From Branchiostoma belcheri (Eukaryota; Chordata; Leptocardii; Amphioxiformes; Branchiostomatidae), in contig NW_017802379.1 in the NCBI RefSeq assembly GCF_001625305.1, forward strand, positions 5,259,979 to 5,323,978: DNA of 64,000 bases, in the 5' to 3' direction. The position numbers and the translations under genes were made by a program. The notes beneath the pieces are model-generated. The model was not told where the DNA came from. It worked only from the letters and a program-made list of their open reading frames with translations, and did no database searches. Shown piece after piece: positions 12,081 to 23,700 of this stretch (the stretch's first letter is position 1; every line of letters begins with the position of its first letter).

Positions 12081-13169
12081 ACATTCTATTGTACTTTAAA
12101 TTTGATCCTTCATCAACCAAATCTACTACATGTAAAGATAGTAATTCAATGGTTGAAAATGAAATTTTCACACAAGAAAGTGTCTCAAAAAAAGTTATAG
12201 CCATCTTGGCTTATTGGCCTATTGCCAACATTCTCAGCAAATGGTCATTCTTAAAATTCTATACAAACCAGCAACTGAGTTGTTCCATGGGCATATTTTA
12301 GAGGCCTCCAAACATTTGTATATGTTTTTGTAAGTCATAAAAATAATGGTTGGTTTGTACTTACCTTATGATATTGGCAGGTTGAAAATGTCATTCAACA
12401 AAAGTAATCGGAGTTATTTTATGATTTTGTCATTTTAAGTGAAAGATTGATTGCTGCGATTGGCTCATCTCTGATGATCAAAGACAGGTTCTGAATATTT
12501 CATCTCATAAAGGGCACAGGATTAGTATGATCATTAGGGTATTTGTAGCAATATCTGCTTCATTTTATCCTTTCATTACAGGAAAACATCAACCCCTAGG
12601 GGGTTTCTAAGTTACAAGTTCAGCATATAATGTTCAATATCATTGCCAAGAAGACATCAAAGACAGCTGTCCCACTTGCAAAAGCACTATGACATAGATG
12701 GCATTAATACTGATTCATTCTCCCCTGTGGTATGTTTTGATTTATCTCATTCTGTTAGAAAATTGACTTATAAGTACTTGCATGCAGTGGTGTTGGAATT
12801 GTGTCAGAAGTGCCAACTTTAACACTCATTTTCTTCCACTCCCCTTCCTCCTTTGAAGTGATACACCAAGCTCTCAGGAACAATCAGATTACCAGAAAAT
12901 CTGGTTCCAGTTTATTCAGTTTAGAGCCATGCATTTTGCCGCTATCTTTGTATCAAAAAGAATTGTTTTTGAGACACAGTGTCCACACTTGCAACACGCC
13001 ACTGCCATGTCTCCTTGGCTTGTCCAGGGACATCCGTCTCACTGTACGTCCAACGAACAAGGGAGCCACACTCCACTCATTTGAATATTGTTGACTTTGC
13101 TCAGGATCACTCGGAGATGGTGTCCAAAATGACTTACCCCTCCATGCCCTCTGGAAATCCCTTCTCTTT
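12081..13169. other. Intronic stretch without recognisable features
   Basis: AT-rich and CpG-poor, with TACATGTA at 12127-12134. No exon-like segment was found. Confidence 0.45.
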
Positions 13170-13460
13170 AATCTTTTATATCCCTTGCTGCCGAGTTAAC
13201 TACTGCTGCCCCTGTGGTGCACCCATCCATCCATCATCACCATGCCGCAGGCAACGCGGTGAGACGGGGCAGTACCGTACAGATTGGGGTCAAATCCGGC
13301 CTGACACCCATTTCCCCCCTGCCACTCACGGCCGGCATTACAGCCCAAGGTGCCCATTCAGTCCCGCATATCTCGGACTAATATCACCTCCAGGGAGATC
13401 CTGTCTTTGTGAGGCTTCCGCAGAGCAAATTCTCGTGGGATCAGCAGGGAAAAAGTAATC
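13170..13460. promoter_or_regulatory. GC-rich, CpG-retaining block
   Basis: Contains ccgcaggcaacgcggtgag, cacggccggcatta and tctcggactaa. The plus-strand frame 12979-13458 (159 codons) spans it but is cysteine/histidine-rich, lacks splice logic with the host gene and resembles no family I know. I treat it as a composition effect. Confidence 0.3.
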
Positions 13461-14639
13461 AGTGAAAGCCAGTGGATTGGGGTCAAACTTCATGGTCACT
13501 GCCATTTCCAAGTCAGTGTCCTCTCGCTACATGAGAATCAGCAGAACCTGAGACATTGTCAGCATTCTATCTGTTTTACAGACTTCAGAAATAATATACA
13601 GATAGAATGGAAGTCTTTGCATGTGCACAGGTATAAGTGGTCAGCGAAAGACACCATGAGTCCAAGAGATGCAGTTTATGTCAATTAGAACAGGGGAAGT
13701 CCACTACTGCTACTGTATGCTGGGACACAATATGTTGGGGGCAAAAATTGAAGGGAATGTATAGAAAGATGACAAAGTTTGCATGAAGACCCTTACTGCT
13801 GACCACTTGAGTTGTAGAGTCTGAAGTAGAGAGCCAAAAGGCAGGTATGGAGGTACCCAAGTCATCCTAACATGCTTTGAGTAGGTTTTGGAGATACAAA
13901 GGTGACAATAAGTCAAAAGCAACCAGGCAAGGTGCTATTATTTTAGAAAGATGTAAATGTGTATAAAATGATATTGGCCCAGCATGGCGGACTGATCGGT
14001 ATTGTACTGTTGGATTGGGGGCAACCTGGTCCTGACACTCATTTATACTGGTCAGACTTGGACAATATTAGGGCCTGGGGGTGGTCATCAGTACTGGTGA
14101 ATGGTTAGAGAGTGTGCAAAATCCTTACATAATGGTGCTGCTGGGTGCTCTGTTCTGTTTTCAGTTCTCAAGCCAATGTTACCTGTGGCAAATAGTGACA
14201 GTTTTCAGTGGAAGGCATTTCAGCACCATGGAAAATGACGGTTTTCAGTCAAATAGTCTCAGATAGGATTGCAGACCACATGCTCTCCCATAGGCTTTAT
14301 GTTGTTCTAATAGTCACACAGTCCAGATTTCTTAACTTTTAATATGTCAAGACTTTATTAGATCAAATCAGCTGAATGTGACTTGGCAATTTTTTCTGTT
14401 TCAAAGCAAAGTTTTCATATTGGTGCCATTGGAAAGTTTTTCAGTACCAGCCTTCATAAGAAAAAACAGTTAACTTTACTGCCAAACTTTTGCATACTCA
14501 AAGTGGCAGAAATATTAGGTACGGGACTGCCTCCACAAAGTGAAACCATGCAGCTAATTGATTTATTCCGTTTTCCAGTCCTGTAAAGTTAGCCATGCAT
14601 TGTGTTGTACACTGTGTGCAGATCCCAGGTGTCGGCTGT
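13461..14639. other. Intronic stretch without recognisable features
   Basis: CpG-poor sequence with no repeat, exon or motif cluster that I could support. Confidence 0.45.
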
Positions 14640-15240
14640 GCCTCTGCGTGCTTCCTCTGTGCACTCTCAGCACCTTATCGCTTTCACGGTGTAACCAAGC
14701 AGCTTATTCATTAATTGCTGTAAATTCTGATTAATTGCGTGCGCGACGTGCCGTCCCTCCTTATATCGGCGTTTGAAAAATCCCCATTGTGTGTTTTCGT
14801 GATTTGTTCCGCGTCTTAGCTGCTCTTTTCGTCCCCTCATCAGTTTCCACGGTTTAGCCATCCTATTAATTATCGCTTTTAATACTGCAAATATGTTGCA
14901 TCCTGCCAATCTGTCATAAATATTAATAATCTCCACATATTTAGCACCGCAGAGGGAACCCGGGATCGAACCTGGTAGTAAATTATTTAGCGGGTGGTTA
15001 ATCTTGCATTCCCAGATGTGCCGAAGGAAGCTGTGGATGAAAAGTAATCAGGGAGGCAGGAAGCGGGGGGATTGGCAGCGACATCCCTATCATCCTCCGC
15101 GATATTTTACTCCCTGAACTACTATTGTGGCGGATTTAGCGCCGAGTACGACCTAGATATCATCTCATCACGTAGGCTTTCAAGACAGAGTAGGCTCAGT
15201 TCTGGCCTATGAAAAAGCATGATGGATGCCGAGTGCTTTG
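14640..15240. promoter_or_regulatory. Homeodomain-site-rich candidate enhancer
   Basis: ATTAATTG occurs at 14710-14717 and again at 14730-14737, ATTAATTA at 14865-14872, and aaatattaataat near 14918. The same block keeps many CpGs (gcgtgcgcgacgtgccg). Clustered palindromic TAAT sites bind paired or dimeric homeodomains. The 89-codon minus-strand frame (14667-14936) is probably a by-product. This is one of the best regulatory candidates in the window. Confidence 0.45.
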
Positions 15241-15639
15241 GGGAAAAACCCATGATTAATTTGTGACTACTTTTTCTTTTGTCGTACTTAAGGACAGCTA
15301 AAGATTGCAGCGACAGCCATATATATCACGTCTTTGCAGGAGCCATCTTATGTGCTTTGCCTCCAGTTGAAAATTGGTAACAATAAATTGCAAGCCTACT
15401 TTTTTGTTGTACGCATACATTGCAAAAGTTACAGACTTACTCCACTGTAACACCATGAAACCTAAAGAAAAATGAAATTAAAACCCCCTGGCTGAAAAAG
15501 GCAAAGGAAACAAGATAAAGATTCACATCTTTAATACTGACAAATGTTAGACTGCCAGTTCAATTTTTATTTTTGTCTGTCAAATTGACCAAACCTAAGG
15601 TGATGGACATTATGTACCTACTGAAGTGTTATCAACATT

Positions 15640-16190
15640 CCATTCATGTAGCATCAGGTAATAATGCAGTTTCAGCCATAACCAGATTAGCATATCTCCC
15701 CTGCTGGCACCACTCCTGAATTATGCACAAATTTGGTGATTTCTGTTTTATCTCCCTCATAACATCGCGATAGCCCCGCAGCGACTGCGCCAAATCTGCA
15801 GGATCTATCTCCCCATCCTTACAAATGGCGTATATTTCCACATAATCTGGTTTAACTCCAAGTGAGCGATAAAATGCGGGGCGAAAAGTGGTGATAGGTA
15901 CTTGTGTTCTGCTGACAGGGAGATCACATGATAGGACAAGTCCCGAGGGGGTAATAATTTCGGAAATCTTATCTCGGAAGTGTTATGGATGGTTTGAGTT
16001 TAGAGGAAAAATCGACAGCCATATGTGCCACCTTCCAGTGAAAGCCCCATTGTATTACTCTTGTTCAACTGCGCCAGAGAATAACTGTTTCTCAACTTGC
16101 GCACCATCTCATATGAAAGGATTTATCGTCGCAGATAAAATCAAATTTTCCTATAAGTGTTGGTGTTACAAAAGGCGGTTTTACCAGTAA
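15640..16190. promoter_or_regulatory. Candidate conserved block with an open minus frame
   Basis: CpGs are retained (catcgcgatagccccgcag, gcggggcg). The minus strand is open from 15982 to a TGA at 15646-15644 (112 codons), containing VKPDYVEIYAICKDGEI and ending ALLPDAT. A pyrimidine-rich acceptor (ctccctgtcag) would start an exon at 15911, and TTTATT at 15566-15571 (AATAAA on the minus strand) lies about 73 bases past the stop. A plus frame of 100 codons overlaps, so regulatory sequence remains the simpler reading. No protein family was recognised. Confidence 0.3.
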
Positions 16191-16339
16191 TCTTATTCCG
16201 CTAGCTATCGTTTCATTAGAAGCTGAATGGGCAATAAAAGTAAAATGTGACCTGACCTTGGTATTGGAAATTGTAACTTAAAGCCCTTCTTTAAATTTCA
16301 TCATCCTGTAATCGTCTTGGAGATGAAATACAGGGGATA

Positions 16340-16960
16340 AGTTTAGCGTAGTGCACTTCAGGGTAAAGGCGTGATCCCAGAGGGATATATCAAGTTCTAC
16401 CGTTGTATCCGGGGAGAGGCACGCCCAATGTAAGGTATCTTTTCTGGGTAGGAAGCAGGCTGTTGGGTGCCCTGAACAGACCTATTACAGCAAAACGCTG
16501 CTCTCATTACACAGCAGCCTGCCATAGGGCTCCCCGGGGAACACGCACGCCATTTTATAAATCTTTAATAAAAATCATCTATTATTTCTGGTTTTCATCT
16601 GCCTGCCTATTATCAGGAAAACGCATTAGCTGGCGGTAATGGCGCACTTATTATTGCGGCTGTTTCGGGATGGAGGCACATACGGGGGAGAATTAATGTG
16701 TATACTTCATTAATTATATTGAACACGCGGCACAGATTCCCAGGTTTTTCATCTACGCAATTCCCGCCGGCGGAAACTGATGCCTTTAATACGTTAGAAC
16801 TCATTTGCCCCAGTTATCTGTCTAAATTATTGAAAATTGCCAAATTTATTTGTCAATTTCCTTGCCCGTTTCAATCAGGCAACACCTTTGTCTTGATTTC
16901 CGAGACGTGTGGTAAATGCGAGTGCCATCAGGCTGCCATGAGAATGTATGGAAACCATCT
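16340..16960. promoter_or_regulatory. CpG-retaining, TAAT-rich candidate enhancer
   Basis: Contains AATTAATG (16691-16698), cattaattat (16709-16718), a Hox/caudal-like ttttataaatctttaata near 16553, and ttcccgccggcggaaa (16761-16776), which overlaps two opposed E2F-type half sites and the palindrome CCGCCGGCGG (16764-16773). Together with the two preceding blocks it forms a 2.3-kb cluster. Function is inferred. Confidence 0.45.
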
Positions 16961-19737
16961 CTTCATGTGATTATTCTTGATTTGAAGGGAAAATTAACAC
17001 TAACTCAGAAAACCCCATCCAAGGCTGGGCTGCAAATTAAATGGCTCGAGCAACTGACAGGTTCAGTGTAGGCAAATAAAGAAGCGGTTCTGTTTGAAAA
17101 CCATGGCTTTGTTTCTTTGTTTTTAAGTGCTCCAAAAAGGGTAAAGTATAGCGGGGAAAATATAAAAGCAACAAAGAATTTTTAGGTCTGACTTTCATCA
17201 GTTCAATTCAGCTTTTTGGGTGAAAACTGCTTCTCATATAGAATATTTTTGTATTTTCATCTTTCAGCATTTTGTTTTAGAAAGGAGGCAGTTGTTTTAC
17301 CAACTGTACTCAAGTGTTTCCCTATAGAAACAGATGGGGAAAAATATTGATTGAAGTATGATGCGGTCTAGCGGAAAAGTTGTTTTCTTAGGATGCCCTT
17401 TCACTGAGCTTATCTTCAGTGCTTATTCCCTGAGCTTGAAAGCCTTGTGCTATCAAACAGGGTCTTACACTGAAAAGGTTGAAGGAAAAGTACACTGTGG
17501 TAGGTCCAGCGCAAACAGAGCAAAGAAAGGGAGGTTTAACATACCACGTTTGCACTGCGTCCTTGTCTTACGTCTTATCACGCATATCTTCGCCCCAGTT
17601 CCAACACAAACCTAAATCTTTAAAGCTGTTTGCCGACCCTTGTGCACTGTCCAGCTATCAACGGAAACCGCCAACGAACCTTTTCATGTACATTTCAGTG
17701 ACTTCCGCTTTCTTTGATAGATGTGAACTACTGCACTTTGTAGACTCCAGATAGGAGTATCATTAACAGTTGTAGTGTTGATTTTAGGACAGGAACATGT
17801 GCAAAGATTTGAAAACGCCCACTACTTTATTTCTGTTGTACATTGTTGGGAATCACTTGAACTTTGGCATTCAGTAGGTGATGTGAACCAGTGGAAGGAT
17901 TTGAGCCAGCCCAACTGGCACTGTTATCAGCTATGTTGAATAGCTGGTAATGTGTTAGGCTGTTTGCCCTACTGAGGGCTTAATTGGGCCTGTGTTTGTC
18001 TTGGGGAGATGCTATCTGGCTGCTTGTCAGTCAGACAGCTCCCACCTGCACTGTGCTGTCCTGACTACACAATGTGCCAGCAGTCACTCTGAACTGTAGA
18101 TAACCAAGTGTCAGTGTATGTCCAATCAGCCGCTATAGAGTGCTAGTCACATCAGGAATATTTACATGCAGAACAGGTCTTGGAGGTGTGTAGCTTTACT
18201 GAGAGAGTCAGCACAAGTTTGCATTTGTACCTCATGCTGTAGAGAGGAGAGTCAGTCTCCAGTGACCTAGAACAGGTAAGCTCTCTACTTATACTATAGA
18301 AAGGTTTGACTCCAGTTTTTGTTGTATTCCTCAGCAGTTGTGTTAGTTGTAGGAACACAAACTGTTGTTGCATCACGTTCAGAAGGCAGAAGGAGGAAAG
18401 ATAAAGTGGAAAATCCACCTGCTTTCTTGTAATGACTCCCCAGGGACCTGCTATCACCAGTTTACCCAGGGGAACAGGTCAGAGGAGCTGGGAATGTGAA
18501 GATATTTGGGAATGTCCGCCTGCCTGCACACATTGAGAGGAAAGACAGCTGTCAAAGTAACTCTAACATTCCTGGGGATATGAAGGCCTCCAAATTATGT
18601 TGAGCCTCCCTCCTGACATATTGCGACAACATTTGAGCGTCGACATGACAACAACAGATTCAGAGGCACGTCCCCTAGCCTTGTGTGGTAGGGTGTTGAT
18701 ACCGCTGATTTGAAGACTGGGTTTGGTGCATGAACACAACAGCTTAGTTGCCATGTTCAGAGCATGTTTTACATTCCACTATACAGGGTATCCACTTCTG
18801 TCCATGTGAAGGCTGAATGTGTGGGATTAACCCAATGATCTGGTAAGCTTTAGGGGAACAAATGTCATGCAGCTGGGGTGTAGCCTCTGTGACCTCCATG
18901 ACTTGTGGAGGGAAAAGGTCACCAAGGTCAAACATGGCTGCTTCCAGTAGGGTGAAGTAACTGAGCGAGCACAGGGGAAGACAAGCGTGTTCTGAATTCT
19001 GGTAAGCCAGCTAAAATTGGTCAATGCCAATATAGTTTATCTCATCTGGCCAGAAACATTTCTTTTTTTAGAGTTAGACAAGCAAAAACAACCAAGAGAT
19101 AAAACTCGTAGAAGTTTTTGCTGTACATAGTATCAAAAGATGTTTTGCAAAAGAACTACTGGAGTATAGAGTGAATTTGCACAACTGTTGTGCATGTGTG
19201 GCATTGTATGTAACTGAATCTTCTAGCAGGTCATGTTATGTGAAGAGGCGGTTAGATTTACTTGCGTGGCACTTGACCATGATGGAGGGTGATGGCCCAG
19301 AATGTTAACCATGTATTATGTGATAGATTTGCCACATGCTCAGCTGGTAGCAGTGAATAATGCTGACTGACATGTGCTGCTATAAATTGAAGGGGGGAAA
19401 ATGCTGGTCAGCATTCATGTATTGATTCTTGGCACATTCTGGAAAACACGGTGAAGGTCACAAGATTTGTATCTGATTCAAAACTATATAGAATGGACTC
19501 TTTAATGCTACCTAGCCCTTTAGAAAGTTTATTCTCTTTCCCAATCAACAACTTACTGATTTGCGATTGTTGCCTTCAAAAACAAGTCAGCTGAATATTT
19601 TTATTGATAACTATGTTTATTTCATATAGATACCACCCACCCATACCACTTCTCAGTTACAGCATAGCTATTCTAGTTCCACAATTTATGACCAACACAC
19701 TTGTCTATGCAATCCAACACTTCTACTGTATTCCCAG
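16961..19737. other. Intronic stretch with a short CpG patch
   Basis: Bases 17350-17640 keep some CpGs (gcgcaaac, tcgccccag) but have no clear motif cluster. The remainder is CpG-poor sequence with a perfect DR3 site at 18916-18930 listed separately. Confidence 0.4.
18916..18930 (+). promoter_or_regulatory. DR3 nuclear-receptor-type site
   Basis: Two perfect AGGTCA half sites in direct orientation, separated by CCA. DR3 spacing is used by NR1I/VDR-type receptors with RXR. An identical 15-mer in opposite orientation lies at 63758-63772. Binding is inferred. Confidence 0.4.
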
Positions 19738-19999
19738 GCTGCTGGGGACAAGTAGTGAATAGCTATATTTACATGTTGTACTTGTTTCTTGGATTGACCC
19801 CTGAGCCCCAGTCCTGTGAGTTATGTTCACTGGGAGCAGCTGGTAAAACAGGAGGAAGGTTGGACATGGGTTACTGTGCAGGGGATATGTCATGTCTGAA
19901 GGAAAGGGGATACCGGCTCTGCCTTGTGCTGGGTCTAGGGGGAGGTAGCCTTGGTGGGAAGCTGTCTGATGTGGGGAAAAGAAAGCTGTTCATGGCCTG

Positions 20000-22859
20000 G
20001 TAAGTTTTGTAAAATTCTTGTAATTGTCTCTATGTATGTATAGAGTATAAAATGTTATAGCATTTCGGTAGTTGTGGTTGTACACTGCAGCTAGAAGTCT
20101 GCCTTCTGTATGTATGTCTGTTCGAGTGATAGCGCACTGGGACTGGGGGATGTGAAATCTGTGGCCATGTCAGCTTAGCAGCATGAGGAATGTGAGCAGG
20201 ATCAGGTGGGTTAATACACCTGTCTTATCTGGACATTTCTGGACTCCAACTGGGCAGTTCCTCATACCCTTGGCAGTAATTGATGGATTGTGGGAAGAGG
20301 AAGGAAGGAGGGGTCAGTGGGGGGTTGGGACCCGCCTGTCACTCAGGGTAAAGTAGGAAACCCTTCTGTCCCATGGTGCATCATTACAAGATACATTGGC
20401 GGTAGATTACAGAAGAGAGGTAGGGTGATTTTCCGCAGGATAAAGGTTTAAAATGACAGGGAAGAGTCCGGAGTTGTGCCAAACAAGAAAGAGTCAGACT
20501 AACTGCATTGTGATCGTGGGAGATGTTTGCACATGTGGTATGACACGTAGAATGAACAGCAGAACAGAAAATGACAAGTGGGACCTGGTTGGCTTGGTCA
20601 TGAGTGCAAGTCCAATAGGACTAATTAGGGTTCCCACAACAGTCTTGATGTTGGCAGAGGGCCAGTCTGAAAAGGACAGAACCCTGCAACCTTTTGGTGT
20701 GTTAAATTTGTGACTTATGTAGTGCCAGAATCTGAGCATAAATACAAAGATGTAACTTGGGTAATAAAGTCTGCCCGAAACGATTTCCCTTGCATTTGAC
20801 TCAATGGTTTCACCCTAGATTTGATTGACATGGGGACAGAAGTAATGACATCAAGCATGACTGCCAAAGGGTTAGGGGGTCAGAGGTTACAGGACTGAGA
20901 CACACAGGTGAGAACTTGGTATGTGGCAAACATGGTGGCAAATTGGGGGTTTTGGATGGTTGACAAAGGTTAGGATACTGCTGTGACTGTGACTCTTGAG
21001 ATCCCTCTCTGTTGCTACTAAGATTGAATCACTTGCAGCTTTGGAATATTGAAAAAAAAACCTGTTCTGTAGCCATACCATTAGCTTTCATCGAGTAAAT
21101 TTTTGCCACAACAACCTGCAGTAATCAAGCGGTCATGGCATTTAAAGAGAGGCAGGAAGTTCTGGGTTAGCACACCGTGAAGTTGGAAAATCGCAGGTCT
21201 GATAGAGGACAAAAGCTGTAAAGGTCGGCCGCCATATCATGAGCATCAGGAGAGGGGAGATGGAATAGAGCAATAGGATGATGCCATGGTCATGGTCATA
21301 ATGGTGTAGTTCCCTTGCTGGGCGATCCATGAAAGTACCCTGTTAAACCCATTAAAGCAGGCTGTTAAATCAGACTGATAGGAGGGAGGCCTGCAGGACA
21401 CGGTGGATTTTACAGCAGCACAACATGACCACAGAGTGGATTATAGCCAGCCAGAGTTCAATGGTGGGTCCAATCAATGTGTTTCATCCCTGGAGCAGTT
21501 CCCTGCTATGTGCAGGCCAGAAACTGTTCTTATCAGTGCATTTCACATAGGAAGTCGGAAATTAGACAGGGAAGCAAGCCCTTGCAGATCACCTGCAGTG
21601 CAGGTACCGCATGGGTTAAGATAGATGTTTTACAATCTTCTATGTCTTGCTTCTTGGAGAAAGAACTATAGAATAAATGTGACCATTTTTCCATAATCAA
21701 GCTGGTCACATTTTTCCCCCTAAAATATAGCAACAAAATGAAGCAATATCATTTTTGTTACATGTTTCATAGCAGAAAAAAATGATCTAATATTTTTTAT
21801 TTTTATGCATATTGATATGTTGTAAAAAATGCAATTTTTAACGCACAAATGCGTTTGATAGATGGATTTAGTGCAATCACACTACTGAAGAAGCGGCAGA
21901 AACTAGCATTTTCTTAGAACCGTGTCCAGTTCTGAGCTCTGCCCTTGAGAAACCATAGGAGACCAGGCATGACATTGAAAAGCTCTAAAGGCCAATTGAG
22001 GGCAAGTCCTGAAGGCTAGGTGTGAAATCCCTAATGTCTCGCTTAATTTGAGGGCTGGCAGGTGGAAAAGGATGAATTAGCTACAGTGAGTTGTTGGACT
22101 CCCCCTCAGGAAAGGAAGGTTGATTGAGGTTAAGATTTCACAAATGGCATGAAATCTCCACTCTGTGACCTGTAAACTGTAAAATTTGGAACCATTGGTG
22201 TCGCTAATCCATAATGACTTCATGATGTGATAAGCAGAAGACGTGTCCTTTCCAAAATGTTAAAGACTGCGCACTCAGCGAGAATGTGCATAACTTTTTT
22301 GAGCAATGAAACATGGCCGTAGTCACACAGATTTGGCAAAGTTACCTGGTGAATATGAGAAGTATTTTGTCAGGATGAGCTTGTGACAGTACAGCCATTT
22401 ATCATTTGGTTTCAGATGTATAAGAACAAGAGGGAAGATGCCTTTTACTCTATTCGGAAAAATGGACGTTTCCATTTCGGTCTGCAAAGATACTCAAAAC
22501 CTCTCTGATGAAAAATCCCCAGGTCCCCTCTGCTCCCATCATCCTTTCGTCACTTCTCTAAGAGGAACATCTGTAAGTTGTCCTTGGTACATGCCCATTT
22601 CAGCTGCCTTTCAACAACACCAGGAAAACATCTTTATGACATCACAAGGGCCAAAGTTCATTGCCAGGAGGGAGAACAGAAAGGCCTTGCTTAGTGTAAT
22701 CTTTCCTTCATAGCTGCTCTCCTGTGTGACATCCCAATGTTAGAGTCAGGGATTTGGGAGGCCTCCTTGACATCATCGGGTCTTACAGGTTAGCTTTGAT
22801 CTGGCATGGTAGAAGGGAGAGGCAGACACAATGCCATCATTCTCCAGGGGTTTACCGTA
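20000..22859. other. Intronic stretch without recognisable features
   Basis: CpG-poor, locally purine-rich near 20290-20330. No exon or repeat was supported. The exon-like frame ending at 19999 is discussed among the findings. Confidence 0.4.
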
Positions 22860-23700
22860 ATCTGTGGCGACACACCAAATCACCAAATAAAGTGCAAGCA
22901 GGGATGAAATGAGGTTGCCAGGAGTTGGAGAGTCTTAGGGAGGATTTGGGTCTGGACTCATTTCATGGGATCCCAAAGAGGTAAGATCACAATTTTCACA
23001 GCTTGTAGAGCTGATTTCAAGAGGAAGGGATTCGGGCTGTAGTTGTTTCCCTGGACTGATAAAGCTGATGATCGCCGCTCATACCTGCAAGGGGTGATTT
23101 TATGCGAACAAGGCTTTGGGGCGATCCACAGAGACGATGTAAATCTCCATGGAAAGTGCTTCAGGGGATGAGCGGACGCCGGGGAACGGCTTTGAAAATG
23201 GTAAAGGGATTGGAAGGGGAATCATTTCGTGGCATCTTTAAGAACCGAGCTTTGCAAAGCTTGCCCATAATGGCAGTGCTGATGTCAGAAAAGATAGTTT
23301 GAGCTCCAGAGTAATGGAGTCAAGAAGTGAAGAGGGATTTTCCAACAGTAATTTCATGTCGGCAGTAAGAACTTGATTTGAGGCCAGTGGAAATGACTGT
23401 AGGCTTGATGTCATCAGGCACATTTAGGAATGAATTTGAATCTTTGATAGATGAAGGGATTTTGGCTGAGCTGGACAAATCATGTACCGAGTCATTTATG
23501 GTGAACACAAAGGTTTTAGGGAATAAGAAGACGGGGAATCAGCAAGCGATAAGTGGTCTTGATGTAGAACAGGAAATGAAAGAAATAATGCACAGCATCA
23601 TTCACTGTGTGGGCTTTTCGAGATCTATGTTCAGAAGGCAACAGAGGAGAAGGGCTGGAGAGGCGGTTTCAGACAGAAATTTGTTTTGAACATCTCACGG
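22860..23700. promoter_or_regulatory. Stop-poor candidate conserved block
   Basis: CpG-retaining left half (gatcgccgctc, gagcggacgccggggaacgg) followed by non-repetitive sequence open on both strands (plus 23378-23689, minus 23238-23508). The plus frame is hydrophilic and contains LIDEGILAELDKS, but has no usable acceptor and no recognised family. I read it as a regulatory candidate. Confidence 0.25.

Noticed and set aside
12979-13458. 159-codon plus-strand frame
   Set aside because: Cysteine/histidine-rich, no recognised domain, no splice phase with the host exons; it overlaps a GC-rich stop-poor block.
14947-14985. tRNA B-box-like ggttcgatccc on the minus strand
   Set aside because: The T-stem has a mismatch, no A box or D arm lies at the right distance, and no acceptor stem can be formed.
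23378-23689. Hydrophilic plus-strand frame of 103 codons
   Set aside because: A stop lies just upstream with no acceptor between, and two minus frames are equally open in the same place.
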